From an uncultured Ruminiclostridium sp. (GTDB taxonomy: Bacteria; Bacillota; Clostridia; Oscillospirales; Ruminococcaceae), in NCBI GenBank assembly GCA_910588335.1, contig CAJUQV010000006.1:48348-112347 (forward strand): a stretch of 64,000 bases of DNA. Direction: 5' to 3'. Shown piece after piece: positions 15,165-24,391 of this stretch (the stretch's first letter is position 1; every line of letters starts with the position of its first letter). The notes beneath the pieces were generated by a model that saw nothing but the letters and a program-made list of their open reading frames with translations, was not told the origin of the DNA and did no database searches. The translations under genes were made by a program, and so were the position numbers.

Positions 15165-17804
15165 TTACGTATAAGCTCTTAGTTTTGCGCTTACCGCGGT
15201 AAGTTCAACCGTTCCGAAAAGCTTTTTCGTATCCTCCTCGCAGTAATGCCCCACAAGAAATTCCCCCTGAAGCAAATCCACGTCATAGCTGCATATGGCT
15301 TCAAGCTGTTCCCTGCTGTCTATATGCTTAACACAGACGGAAATCCCTTTTTTATGCGCCAGATTGAGAACGCTCGAAATGGCGGCGCTGTCAAATTCGT
15401 CGGCGGCTAGAAACTGCTCGGCTCTGATCTTTATCTTGCTTATATTGCCTATTTTAAGGCTTGAAAGGGACATATATTCTCTTCCGAAATCGTCTATTAT
15501 AATCCTTACGCCAATCTCCGCCAGGCCGTTTAATATGGGGGCGATATCGCCGCCTATTTTAAGCTGCGACTTTTCCGGTATTTCCACCGCCAGATTGCGG
15601 CCGTTGAGTCCGTATCTTTCTATCGCGGCGGTGATAGTCCTGTGTATCGCCGAACGCTGAATCTCGTGGGAAGTAAGGTTGATGTTCACCATCAATTCGC
15701 TTTGCCCGCTGAAATCTATTATTTCTCTGAGAAAGGCGCAGGAACGGTTTATAACCCATGCGTCTATAAGCTCGTCGAGACCTATGCTTTCGGCAATGGA
15801 AATAACCCTTCCCGCGGGGATCTCTCCTCTCTCCCCATCTTTCCAGCATACTCCCGCTTCAAGAGCGATTATATGTCCGTCGGTATCTATCACGGGAAGA
15901 TATTTTACGCTGAAACCCTCCATTCCGCTGATAACAGCGTGCCGAAGCCTTTGCTCCGCATTGTAAACGCTGCCCGCCTTTTCCTCGCTGCCCTCCAGAT
16001 AAAAGGAGTACATATTCGGCTCTTCCTCCGCCGCACGGTACAAAGCAAGGGTAGAGCGGCGGTAAATCTCGTCGCAGCTATCATTGCCGCGGGGATAAAA
16101 GGCTATACCCGCGTTCATTTCAAGATAGTGCTCCTCCCCCGCCACCGTCCATGGACGGGTAAATCTTTCGAGAAGGTTGTCCAGAAAATCCTTGGCGCCG
16201 TCCCTGCCGCAGTTTTTTATAAGTATCATCAGTACGCTGCCGCTGAACCGGTATACCTGCTTATCGCCCAAATTTATTTCGTATATATACCGGGCTATTT
16301 TCTGGAGCAGATTATCCGAGTATATATGTCCGAACGCTTCGTTAACGGTATTTATGTTTGTTACCTTCATGGATATGGCCGCCCCGTGTTCCTCTTGCGT
16401 AAGCTGAGCGGAAAGATCCCTGTCAAGACAGGTTCTGTTTGGTATTCCCAGTACGGGATCTGTGAAAGCGAGCCTTTTAAGCCGTTCGTTCTGTTCTCTT
16501 ATGGCGGCGTCCATATTGCATCGTATCAGCATGGTTGAAACTATCTGGGAAATATTGCGCAGCAGCTTTTTGTCCGCATTGCTCCATATTCTTTCCCTTG
16601 TTATTGTTTCGTAAAAAATAAGACCCGTAAACCTTCCGTCTGCGGAAAGCTGAGACACCACGAAGGACTTGACGCCGGTCTTGTTAAGCTCGGTAAATCC
16701 CCCGCCCGAAAAAAAAGTATCGCAGTAATTCAGCTCTTCCATAAGCTGAGGAAAATCATCCACCTTAAAGACATAATCCATTTTTATTCCCTTGGCGGAC
16801 CATTCTGTGTTTAAAGCGGAATAACCAGTTTCGGAATCATAGTCATAAAGTGAGATTCGATCCAGCTTAAGATACTCTCCTACCATTCGGATAACCATTT
16901 TCAGCGCCTCGAAGGCATTGTTGTTTTCCAATATAATAGTATAAACATTGTTTAAAAGTATCTGCTGCTCTATATTGCTGCCCAACTGCTGATTGGCGGT
17001 TTGGGAATTTTCCATCTCGTTATAAAGCACGAATATGGCGTTGGCGATCTGGGAAACCGTCTCGGTGAGAACGTCAAGCAAAGGCTCCGTCTTGGCCAGC
17101 TCCGTCGTATCGTCACAGGCGATCGTCCAGATTGCCATAACCTTGTGATTGCAGCGTATCTCTCTGCTTATTTTATGTTTGAATTTTTTCTGGGAAATTA
17201 TCTGTCCGTTTTCGTCGGGAGGGATAATCAGAGGGGCTCCGTTTTCATCGTAAATTGCGGAGAAAACGCCGTTGTTTACCGTAAGAGCCTGCTGTATCCT
17301 TAAAAGGTAATCTTCGCCTAAAATATCGGTAAGGGTAGATTCCTGACTTTTTATTGCGGCGTCAATCCTCTCGCGGTTTTTCTTTGCCGCGCCGTCAAGT
17401 ACGAAGTCGGTTTCCGCCGTGTCAAGATATTCTGATACGTCCATCATGGTACCCGTAAGATGCTGAGTGCGGTTAAAGGTATCCTTGCGCAGGGAACAGC
17501 TTAAATACACCCAATGATATTCGTCGCCGATATTAACTCGGCAGTGGGCGTTCAAAGCCTTCTGTCTCCCCGAAACTATCTCGCTGAAAACATCGGCGAG
17601 AAGCGGAAAATCCTCGGCGTATATTATTTCACGGAGATTCATTCTCCTGTCTTTTTTGCCTAAATTATGATATTTGCCTAAAACGGTCAGGGGAATATCT
17701 CTTGTAAGATCAATTCTTATATTAACGCATTTTGTTTCACGAAACGCGACGCTTAAGACATTCATTGCGTTACCGCCGCCAACCGATAATGCCGGAAAAG
17801 CCAT
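15165..17804 (-). CDS. Degenerate GGDEF-EAL signalling protein
   Basis: 879 aa, soluble. A PAS-like N-terminus (about 40-125) is followed by a linker, a GAF-like domain (about 285-430), a GGDEF domain (about 445-605) and an EAL domain (about 620-865). The diguanylate cyclase signature is lost: where RxGGDEF is expected the protein has RFSGSVL (519-525). In the EAL domain E649, N709, E741, D771-D772 and Q846 are kept, but the D of the KID motif is Arg794 and AEGVE is VKHID (825-829). It is therefore probably inactive as cyclase and impaired or inactive as phosphodiesterase, perhaps a c-di-GMP or GTP receptor (inference). The start could also be Met14 (17765); neither has a clear ribosome site. 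Confidence 0.85.
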   Translation of the reverse strand: MAFPALSVGGGNAMNVLSVAFRETKCVNIRIDLTRDIPLTVLGKYHNLGKKDRRMNLREIIYAEDFPLLADVFSEIVSGRQKALNAHCRVNIGDEYHWVYLSCSLRKDTFNRTQHLTGTMMDVSEYLDTAETDFVLDGAAKKNRERIDAAIKSQESTLTDILGEDYLLRIQQALTVNNGVFSAIYDENGAPLIIPPDENGQIISQKKFKHKISREIRCNHKVMAIWTIACDDTTELAKTEPLLDVLTETVSQIANAIFVLYNEMENSQTANQQLGSNIEQQILLNNVYTIILENNNAFEALKMVIRMVGEYLKLDRISLYDYDSETGYSALNTEWSAKGIKMDYVFKVDDFPQLMEELNYCDTFFSGGGFTELNKTGVKSFVVSQLSADGRFTGLIFYETITRERIWSNADKKLLRNISQIVSTMLIRCNMDAAIREQNERLKRLAFTDPVLGIPNRTCLDRDLSAQLTQEEHGAAISMKVTNINTVNEAFGHIYSDNLLQKIARYIYEINLGDKQVYRFSGSVLMILIKNCGRDGAKDFLDNLLERFTRPWTVAGEEHYLEMNAGIAFYPRGNDSCDEIYRRSTLALYRAAEEEPNMYSFYLEGSEEKAGSVYNAEQRLRHAVISGMEGFSVKYLPVIDTDGHIIALEAGVCWKDGERGEIPAGRVISIAESIGLDELIDAWVINRSCAFLREIIDFSGQSELMVNINLTSHEIQRSAIHRTITAAIERYGLNGRNLAVEIPEKSQLKIGGDIAPILNGLAEIGVRIIIDDFGREYMSLSSLKIGNISKIKIRAEQFLAADEFDSAAISSVLNLAHKKGISVCVKHIDSREQLEAICSYDVDLLQGEFLVGHYCEEDTKKLFGTVELTAVSAKLRAYT

Positions 17805-18422
17805 TCAATAAAATAAAAAGAAAAAGCTTGGTATAAGGCGCAGCCCCGATTCGTTTTCCGCATTCAGCCGTTAGCACGAATCGAAATCAGTATGACGGTA
17901 TTGCTCCTTTCAATCATAGTTTATAGCCGATTATATTTTACCATATTTAACGTTTCAATGCAACCTTTTTTGTGAACATCATATGTAAAAAAAGGAAGAA
18001 AAAGAAAAAATATGTTGTTTTTGATATACCAATCAACTCCGGAATTTTTCTGCTTGTCCGTCTGTCGAAATATTTCGTCAAAAAGGATTGAAATATGCGC
18101 GTATACATAAGGCTTTCTTCCTCGTCTTTCGGTAGCAGTTCATCGTATAAATTTTTCAAGAGTTAGTTTGGAGGAACAATACTTTGCATCATTAAAGCGC
18201 AGCTTAAATCATATGCCGATATCGCTTTGCAATTACAAGGTTAATTTTAATTCTACGATGAATTGAACTCCGGTATCCGCACCTAAGAGACGGGGAGCCA
18301 CTGGAAACAGCTTTAAGGTCAAATAAAAATAATCTACCGTTCTATAGACTCACTTAAATGTAAACAGGGCTTGTCGACAGAAGAAAATCCTCTCTTTAAT
18401 ACGTAATATTAAAATTATTGCA
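17805..18422. other. 618-bp intergenic interval with debris
   Basis: Contents: a 70-codon minus frame at 17947-18159 (starts TTG, reads KNLYDELLPKDEEES..., then a phenylalanine-rich tail) that looks like a decayed gene fragment; a KS repeat at 18192-18241; and a stretch at 18283-18330 with GGAGCCACTGGAAACAG that recalls the 3' end of a cobalamin riboswitch but lacks the rest of that fold. I would not call a gene or riboswitch here. Confidence 0.4.
18192..18241. repeat. KS repeat (AAAGCGCAGCTTAAA plus GCAATTAC stem)
   Basis: ATTAAAGCGCAGCTTAAATC followed by an imperfect hairpin ending GCTTTGCAATTAC. Related copies are at 31382, 42002, 45249 and 55711. Confidence 0.55.
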
Positions 18423-18749
18423 TTGTGTGATATAACTTTATTATGCAGCGGTAAGATTATAGGGTATTTTACAGAACATAAAAAATGGCGCAGCAGGGTG
18501 CTGACCATGCTGTATTTGATTTTAAGCATACTGTGGGGATTACATTATTTTGGGATTCAGCGTTATTCGATGATAACCCCTTCTTGGATAGACGAATGGG
18601 GGTTTACCGAAAATTTAATTCTCATATACTCGGTTCATATCGCTTTAACAATAGTTATATTTACAACAACTCTGCTTGTAAAGTTTTTGTGGGGTAAAAT
18701 AAAAAGAAAACTCGCTATAACTCCGGAGGAAACCGACAAGGCGGTTTGA
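18423..18749 (+). CDS. Small membrane protein of unknown function
   Basis: Up to 108 aa with two hydrophobic helices (RVLTMLYLILSILWGLHYFG and ENLILIYSVHIALTIVIFTT) and a basic tail (GKIKRKLAITPEETDKAV). The start is unresolved: the TTG at 18423 has no ribosome site, and it may be an N-terminally truncated remnant. A DH hairpin follows the stop. I do not recognise the family. Confidence 0.45.
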   Translation: MCDITLLCSGKIIGYFTEHKKWRSRVLTMLYLILSILWGLHYFGIQRYSMITPSWIDEWGFTENLILIYSVHIALTIVIFTTTLLVKFLWGKIKRKLAITPEETDKAV

Positions 18750-18762
18750 TTTGAACATACAT

Positions 18763-18813
18763 ATAACACCAATCTTTAATCAAATCTGTAACTTGATTAA
18801 AGATTGGCGTTAA
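18763..18813. repeat. Single DH-type hairpin with perfect 15-bp stem
   Basis: CCAATCTTTAATCAA (18769-18783) pairs perfectly with 18793-18807; the loop holds TCTGTAAC. Flanks are AACA and CGTTAATA. Confidence 0.7.
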
Positions 18814-18840
18814 TAGCAATAAAGCTTATTAAAACAAAAC

Positions 18841-18868
18841 GATCCCTCCGAAAAAACGAAGGGATCAA
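18841..18868 (-). terminator. Hairpin, possible terminator of the 245-aa gene
   Basis: GATCCCT-CCG-AAAAAA-CGAAGGGATC forms a stem. On the minus strand it is followed by GTTTTGTTTT, about 200 bases after the stop at 19071. I see nothing else in 18869-19070. Confidence 0.45.
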
Positions 18869-19070
18869 ATTGCTGCTTTGAAAAAAATGGAGATAAAAGA
18901 ATCGGCTGATTTTAATTAAAAAACAAACAGAACTATGCCAAAATACTGTTTTCAAATCATTCCGAATTTTCGTTTGTACATAATATTTTTAAAACAGCGC
19001 CAATTTGACGTTCACTGTATAGCGTATAACAAAGAGAATAAAAAGATCATAAACAACGCAAAAAACGGAA

Positions 19071-19808
19071 TTATGCCTTAGCGGAAAACTCCTCGTCAAG
19101 CTTTTTTTGATTCTCCGCAAGACCCGACTTTATGCTGTCGATAACGGTTGGCTTCGTCCCGGTATTCTTTCCAGTCTTGGAATCCTCGCTGAGCTCCGAT
19201 TTGGTGGTAACGCCGTCCTCTTCCTTGTCGTCCTTGGTTCTGCCGAATTCCTTGTCCAGCTTCTGCTGATTTGCCTTAAGATCGTCCTTAATACGGTCTA
19301 TAACGCTGCGGGTATCTTTATCGGTTTTTTCGTCGGAAAGAAGCCCGTCAATGCGGGAATTAAGGGATTTATTGAGTATAGAGCTGCTTTCGGTAAGGTT
19401 CGCAAGTCTTTCCTCCTTATCCGAAGTGTCATTTCCCCTGATTTTATCGAGACGTATTTCCGCCGCAAGTGTGCGGGCGTCATTCTGAGCAATCGTGTTG
19501 GCATTCATAAGCGCTCTCACCGCGCCTAAGTTGTTGCCGAAAAAGGCGCTGAAATCACTTACGTCCGCTTTACCCAGCATACCGTTGATAAGATTGCCGG
19601 CATTGGCGATATTGGCGGCGGAACTGTTGATAATTTGCACCTGGCTGTTGAGTTTCTTTACCTGTTTTTCCTTATACTCCTCGGAATGAGTGGTATCATT
19701 TTCAATATCGGAGAGCTTTTCGTTGATATTATTAAGCGTTTTATTGGCTACGGAACTGCCCGTTACCCCGGCCGAACCCGAATTTAAAAGACCATTTACA
19801 GTACTCAT
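19071..19808 (-). CDS. Coiled-coil protein of unknown function with C-terminal repeats
   Basis: 245 aa, soluble and highly charged, with no Cys. It starts MSTVNGLLNSGSAGVTGSS, a Ser/Gly/Asn-rich head, followed by helical heptad-like segments. The C-terminus has two copies of a segment: VIDRIKDDLKANQQKLDKEF and VIDSIKSGLAENQKKLDEEF, about 45 residues apart. The ribosome site GGAGG is 8 bases before the ATG at 19808, so the earlier in-frame codons are not used. The head is reminiscent of secreted or flagellar-type structural proteins, but I cannot name a family. Confidence 0.7.
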   Translation of the reverse strand: MSTVNGLLNSGSAGVTGSSVANKTLNNINEKLSDIENDTTHSEEYKEKQVKKLNSQVQIINSSAANIANAGNLINGMLGKADVSDFSAFFGNNLGAVRALMNANTIAQNDARTLAAEIRLDKIRGNDTSDKEERLANLTESSSILNKSLNSRIDGLLSDEKTDKDTRSVIDRIKDDLKANQQKLDKEFGRTKDDKEEDGVTTKSELSEDSKTGKNTGTKPTVIDSIKSGLAENQKKLDEEFSAKA

Positions 19809-19962
19809 ATTAATTTCCTCCATTATTGCAGAATATTTCTGTTCTTATAATTTATATCGGCAGCTTTTTAAAAAAGTTTAGCGTCTTTTGCTATAAAAGT
19901 ACCGTATAAAAATTTTTTGTAAATATTTAACAAATATATAAGTTGAGTTTATAAATGATAGA

Positions 19963-20000
19963 CAAAAAGACCACAGTCACCGTTTTTTGTGACGCGGTCT
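19963..20000 (-). terminator. Terminator downstream of the 80-aa gene
   Basis: Minus strand: AGACCGCGTCAC-AAAAAACG-GTGACTGTGGTCT, then TTTTTG. It lies about 34 bases after the stop at 20034. Confidence 0.8.
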
Positions 20001-20033
20001 TTTCTTTGCTTTTTATCCCGACAGTGGCTAATG

Positions 20034-20276
20034 CTATCTTCTGAGTTTATCCTCTTCTTCCCCGTCGTTTTTCCATTCGTCCAAAAAATAAGGATTATAT
20101 GGCGGGATACCCGTAAGCGCCGCGGGAGCCACCACCGTATTTTGAGTGAACATCGCCGCCAGAGGGTTTAAATATAAATCAGAGCGTCCCATTATATCAT
20201 CGCCCGACATATTGGAAGTGTACGCGGGCGTTTTCATTTCACGGTTCAGTTCCCGTTCGTGTTCCTTTTCTTTCAT
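20034..20276 (-). CDS. Small unknown protein (80 aa)
   Basis: Charged N-terminus (MKEKEHERELNREMK), central neutral part (NPLAAMFTQNTVVAPAALTG, then IPPYNPYFLDEW) and acidic/basic tail. No Cys, no signal peptide. AAGGA lies 11 bases before ATG, and a good terminator follows, so it is probably expressed. It lies downstream of a radical SAM gene on the same strand, 146 bases away. A leader-plus-core layout for a modified peptide is conceivable but unproven. Confidence 0.55.
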   Translation of the reverse strand: MKEKEHERELNREMKTPAYTSNMSGDDIMGRSDLYLNPLAAMFTQNTVVAPAALTGIPPYNPYFLDEWKNDGEEEDKLRR

Positions 20277-20422
20277 TTTTCGTTATTTCCTTTCCTTATG
20301 CTGCGAAAAGAAAGCGGGCAATTTACCGAAGCGGCAAATTCTTCGGCTTTCCGCAATCTGTCCGCGTACCGATTTCCTTTCGATACGTTTATAGTTTCTG
20401 CAAAAGAAAAGAAATTATTATT

Positions 20423-21466
20423 TCAGCTCAGAGCACAATATTTATTAAGAAGATAATTGCGATAATCCCCGGTTGAAAAAAGTCTTCCGCTTTTAAAATC
20501 ACCGCATTTTTCCGCCATTTCGCGGACGGGCACTTCAAAACTCGCCTTCTGAGCTGCGGATTTGTTTTCCAGATAACTTTTCGCAATTTCCTCAGCTCCG
20601 TTTTTCAGATTACCCAATTTGTAAATTGAATACGGAGAGGAAATATTGGGATAAACGTCAAAGCTTCCGTCAACGTAAAAAACGGGAGAACTTTCTCTTA
20701 AATCATAGGTAGAGCGTTCCTGCGCAAACGCACGGCATAAATCGCTTTCCTTTTCTCCGAAAACCTCCTTTAAATCCTTTTTTCCGAAGTACTTCAAGGT
20801 CATATCGGAAAGTTTTTTCGGTATTTTATACAAATCCTCCTCCGTGACTCTTATATCGTAAAGCTTTTCGTTTTCCCCGTCGCAGCTTCCCTGATGAATA
20901 AAAAGGTTAAATTCCGCGCCGAAGCTTTCACAGCGTTTTTCAAGCTCCATATCCTCAATCAGTCTTTCGATTGCGCTCAATTCGCCGATATTGTCCTTAT
21001 TTACAAATATCTGAAAACGCGGAGCGATTTTGTGTTCCAGAAGAAGCTCCGCCGCTTTCAGTATCTCGTTGTAAGCTCCTTTGCGGCCGACATAAAAATC
21101 GGTTTTTTCCTCTCCTCCGAAAAGCGTAAGCTGACAGGCTCTTACGCCCTTTGAGAAAAGCCACGGCACATAGTCCTTGTCGCGCACCGCCCGCCAGAAG
21201 CTCATCAGCTCATAGTGAGGTGTTTTTACATCGGAAAGCTCTTCCGTAAGATCCCACATTTCCGAGTAATTATTACAAAAATCAGGCTCTCTGTACCAGA
21301 AGTCTATTTCAAAGCTTTCGGCGAAAGGCTTAAGCTTCTCGGCCGCAAATATAAGATCATCACCGTTTAAGTTTCCGTTGGGAGAAGCTCCCAGCCAGCA
21401 GTGACGGCAGCGGTTGGGACATCCGTGCATATCCAGACACACCGTCAGCTTATCAAATTTTTTCAT
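20423..21466 (-). CDS. Radical SAM protein, function unknown
   Basis: 347 aa. The [4Fe-4S]-SAM motif is C16-PNR-C20-RH-C23 near the N-terminus (LDMHGCPNRCRHCWLGASPNG). The C-terminal half has FYVDGSFDVYPNISSPYSIY followed by KLGNLKNG. This follows the layout of a SPASM domain (G-x-V-x-P-C ... LGN) but without the cluster cysteines. Start at 21466 has GAAAGGA upstream; the ATG five codons earlier is less well placed. Neighbours are the ABC-DUF1854 operon upstream and two small unknown genes downstream. It could be a maturase or a housekeeping radical enzyme; I cannot name its substrate. Confidence 0.75.
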   Translation of the reverse strand: MKKFDKLTVCLDMHGCPNRCRHCWLGASPNGNLNGDDLIFAAEKLKPFAESFEIDFWYREPDFCNNYSEMWDLTEELSDVKTPHYELMSFWRAVRDKDYVPWLFSKGVRACQLTLFGGEEKTDFYVGRKGAYNEILKAAELLLEHKIAPRFQIFVNKDNIGELSAIERLIEDMELEKRCESFGAEFNLFIHQGSCDGENEKLYDIRVTEEDLYKIPKKLSDMTLKYFGKKDLKEVFGEKESDLCRAFAQERSTYDLRESSPVFYVDGSFDVYPNISSPYSIYKLGNLKNGAEEIAKSYLENKSAAQKASFEVPVREMAEKCGDFKSGRLFSTGDYRNYLLNKYCALS

Positions 21467-21479
21467 CGGTTTTCCTTTC

Positions 21480-21567
21480 ATACCAATCCCTATTTAAACT
21501 TACGTAATATGCACAGTTAAAAAACGGATTGCATCCAAAACACTAATACATTTTTTAAAAAGGGATT
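21480..21567. repeat. Double-hairpin (DH) element, partly degenerate
   Basis: TACCAATCCCTATTTAAACT ... AGTTAAAAAACGGATTG forms the first hairpin. The linker is CATCCAAAACAC and the second hairpin, beginning TAATACATTTTTT, is eroded. Confidence 0.6.
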
Positions 21568-21576
21568 TAACAAATA

Positions 21577-21611
21577 CTTGCACCCGACGGCAATGAGTCG
21601 GGTGCAATCTT
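21577..21611 (-). terminator. Hairpin after the ABC operon
   Basis: TTGCACCCGAC-TCATTGCC-GTCGGGTGCAA, an 11-bp perfect stem just after the stop at 21639, but followed only by GTATTTG. Either a weak terminator or a 3' stabilising hairpin. Confidence 0.6.
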
Positions 21612-21638
21612 CTATACTACTTAGATTCTTAGTTCTTA

Positions 21639-23819
21639 CTATGCGTTTACCGCTTCTTTAATCGCCGCCGTTGTCCTCTGCGCCATTACAAGCCTGTAAT
21701 AAACGCCCTTTCTCCCCATAAGCTCCGTATGGGTTCCTATTTCGGCTACCCTTCCCTTATCCAGCACAATGAGCCTATCCGCACTGCTCAATGTGGAAAG
21801 TCTGTGGGCTATGGCGATAGTGGTTCTGCCCTTGATAAGCCTGTTCAAAGCCGTCTGTATCTGCTTTTCCGTCTGAGTGTCAAGACTCGCCGTGGCTTCG
21901 TCAAGAATAAGTATCTTGGGATCCCGCAGAATCGCCCTTGCTATGGCGACCCTCTGACGCTCTCCGCCGGAAAGACTGTATCCTTTTTCACCCACATAAG
22001 TGTTATAGCCGTCGGGAAGCCTTGTCACAAAATCGTGAGCGTCGGCTATCTTCGCCGCCCTTACCACGTCCTCAAATGTGGCGTCGGGCTTTGCGTAAGC
22101 GATGTTCTCAAAAACGGTTCCGTTAAACAAAAACGTCTCCTGAAGCACAACTCCCAGTTTCTGATGCAGGCTCTCCGCCTTGATATCCCTGAGATCAACC
22201 CCGTCAATCTTTACGGAGCCGGATGTGGGATCGTAAAGCCTCATTAAAAGATTTATCATTGTGGACTTGCCCACGCCCGAATGTCCCACTATGCCTATCA
22301 TCTCTCCCTGCTTGATATCGCAGGATATGTTTTTGAGAACCGGATTATACGCGGTATAGCCGAAGGAGACGTTCTCGAAGGTGATATCGCCCTTTATGTC
22401 CATATTCACCGCGTTCTCGTGATCGTCAAGGTCAATCGGCTCGTCGATTATCTCAAATATTTTGCCGGCGGACACCATGGCCTGTGAAAGGGCGCGGGGA
22501 AGCTGCATAAGCCACTCCATTGGCCCGTACAGCATAGAGGCGTAGCCTGTAAACTGAACAAACTCACCGAGAGTGATTCTGAAATCCAAAACCATTGACG
22601 CGCCAAAATAGAGCATCAGCATTTCACCTGCAGCTAATATGTACCTTAAAATGGGGTACAAAAGGTACCATGTACACTCCGCCTTGCTGTACGAATAAGC
22701 AACCTGACCCGAAATATCGGCATAGCGCTCCGTTTCTCTTTCCTCGCTGCCGTAGCTTTTTACTACCCTTTGTCCCGAAATTATATCGTTGAGATACTTT
22801 GAAGAGTTGCAGACCTTTCTCCACCATCTCCCGTAAAGCGCATTTATCTTCCTCATGATTTTCTGGGCAAGAATCGCCGCCACGGGCATGGGCACCAGAA
22901 CCAACAGAGCAAGTCTCCAGTTTACGGAGAGCGCTATTACCGAAATGGTAACCAGCGCCACAACGTTGAGGATCATCGCCTTTCCCTGTCCGGTCAGAAA
23001 GTTCTTCAAAGCGTTTGCGTCGTCGCTTACCCTTCTTATAATATCTCCCGAAGTTCTTCTGGCAAAAGAGCGCATGGAAATCATCTGTATTTTGTCAAAA
23101 AGCTCCTTACGCAGGTCTCTTATGAAATTTACCGAAAGCCTTACGTCGATTTTCCAGCGAAAGCCGTCCACAAGCGAAGTCAGCACCGACAGTCCGATAA
23201 TAACGGCGGCGATGGTGAAAAACAGCTCCATATCCGGCGTATCTCCCTTGTTAACCTCGTCCACCACTATCCTGTACAGCGACGGGGATACTATACTTGC
23301 CGCGTAGGAAACGATGGACATTATTACGCTGGCAAAAAAATACTTCTTATAGCTCATAAGCCTACTTACAAGCCGCCTTGCCACGCCCGCGTGCTTTATG
23401 CAGAAGGGACATTCCGCTCCCTCGGTGGGAAGCTTTACGCCGCACTTGGGGCAGTTTGCCTCCGGCGCGTCGCTTTTTTCGGAAAACACTCCCGTCTTGG
23501 CATAGAAATCCAGTATCTTTGCTAGCTCCGCAAAACGTATAAAATGGGTCTGCGTGAAGCAGCAGAACATCTGCCACTTGCTGTTTTCCCTCAGCCGACC
23601 CCTTATCATGGAGCAGCCCGACTGTCGGAATACCTCGAAGCTGTAATACTTCTTTATCTCGAATGTGCTTTCGAGTCCTTCCGCGCCGTAAATATAAATT
23701 TTTTCCCTGTCCGCGCAAAGGTGCCCCTCCGTCAGCTCCCCTTTTTCCGTAAGGTCAAAGGGGAGGCTGAAGGTTATCTCCTCCGGGCAGCCTTTGGGAA
23801 TTGATGTTTTCAGATTCAT
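21639..23819 (-). CDS. ABC exporter half-transporter with N-terminal zinc ribbon
   Basis: 726 aa. Residues 1-110 form an extra beta-rich, PH-like region, followed by a zinc ribbon CPKCGVKLPTEGAECPFC (about 121-138). Then comes a six-helix type IV exporter domain and the ATPase: Walker A GIVGHSGVGKSTMINL, Q-loop VVLQETFLFNG, signature YSLSGGERQRVAIARAIL, Walker B ILILDEATASLD, and H-loop AHRLSTL. A full catalytic site is present. With the 758-aa partner it likely forms a heterodimer. AAGAGG precedes ATG. Operon order is 758-aa transporter, DUF1854 protein, this gene. The exported substrate is unknown. Confidence 0.88.
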   Translation of the reverse strand: MNLKTSIPKGCPEEITFSLPFDLTEKGELTEGHLCADREKIYIYGAEGLESTFEIKKYYSFEVFRQSGCSMIRGRLRENSKWQMFCCFTQTHFIRFAELAKILDFYAKTGVFSEKSDAPEANCPKCGVKLPTEGAECPFCIKHAGVARRLVSRLMSYKKYFFASVIMSIVSYAASIVSPSLYRIVVDEVNKGDTPDMELFFTIAAVIIGLSVLTSLVDGFRWKIDVRLSVNFIRDLRKELFDKIQMISMRSFARRTSGDIIRRVSDDANALKNFLTGQGKAMILNVVALVTISVIALSVNWRLALLVLVPMPVAAILAQKIMRKINALYGRWWRKVCNSSKYLNDIISGQRVVKSYGSEERETERYADISGQVAYSYSKAECTWYLLYPILRYILAAGEMLMLYFGASMVLDFRITLGEFVQFTGYASMLYGPMEWLMQLPRALSQAMVSAGKIFEIIDEPIDLDDHENAVNMDIKGDITFENVSFGYTAYNPVLKNISCDIKQGEMIGIVGHSGVGKSTMINLLMRLYDPTSGSVKIDGVDLRDIKAESLHQKLGVVLQETFLFNGTVFENIAYAKPDATFEDVVRAAKIADAHDFVTRLPDGYNTYVGEKGYSLSGGERQRVAIARAILRDPKILILDEATASLDTQTEKQIQTALNRLIKGRTTIAIAHRLSTLSSADRLIVLDKGRVAEIGTHTELMGRKGVYYRLVMAQRTTAAIKEAVNA

Positions 23820-23843
23820 ATATTATATTACCTCTTATTTTCA

Positions 23844-24377
23844 TTAAACAAACAGCTCCAGCTTTCTGTAGCTCTGCCTGTCGATTTTGTCAAGGTCGGG
23901 TATCTGATACTTGTTGCCGTCGGAATCTGTGACGGTGAGAATTCCGCTGTTGTTTATGCGAAAATTTGTCCACCAGTCGTTGACGGCGATTTTCTTGTGA
24001 CCCGCGGTAGTCTCAGCGTCCACAAAAAGGTACCCCATTCTGTTGTCCTTAATTGAATGGATTTTAGTTATAAGCGGGATATAATAGCGGAAATTAAGGT
24101 ACTCGGTGCAAAGCTGTCTCTGCTCCTCGCTCATTTCCTTAAGATCCTTTATAACGCCTATTTCTATCCATTCCTCTTCGTTGTTGCGGAATGCCACGCT
24201 TATGTAGGTATCAAGGCAGTAAAAGGGCTGCAATCTTGTAAGGCTTATTTCCTCGTAATTGTCTCCCTTATACTCAAGATACAGATACCCGCTGTCCCTG
24301 CGGGTGAATTTCAGCTCCTTAACGTCTAAAATTCTCAGAGTATCTATCGAGAAATCGTCAATTTTATATTCGTTCAT
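23844..24377 (-). CDS. DUF1854 family protein
   Basis: 177 aa. It matches the DUF1854 layout as I recall it: LEYKGDNYEEISLTRLQPF, IEIGVIKDLKEMSEEQRQL, YYIPLITKIHSI, WWTNFRINNSGILTVTDSDG, and the C-terminal PDLDKIDRQSYRKLELF. The domain is of unknown function and occurs fused to or beside ABC exporters; in some proteobacteria it accompanies cyanophycin-metabolism clusters. Here it lies between two exporter genes, 14 and 24 bases from them, so it probably works with that complex, for instance in ligand or regulatory binding. No membrane segment. AAGGA precedes ATG. Confidence 0.85.
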   Translation of the reverse strand: MNEYKIDDFSIDTLRILDVKELKFTRRDSGYLYLEYKGDNYEEISLTRLQPFYCLDTYISVAFRNNEEEWIEIGVIKDLKEMSEEQRQLCTEYLNFRYYIPLITKIHSIKDNRMGYLFVDAETTAGHKKIAVNDWWTNFRINNSGILTVTDSDGNKYQIPDLDKIDRQSYRKLELFV

Positions 24378-24391
24378 AATTACCGTTCCTT

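Noticed and set aside
18283..18330. Cobalamin-riboswitch-like GGAGCCACTGGAAACAG
   Set aside because: Only the short 3' motif is present; the rest of the B12 aptamer is missing and the downstream gene has no B12 link.
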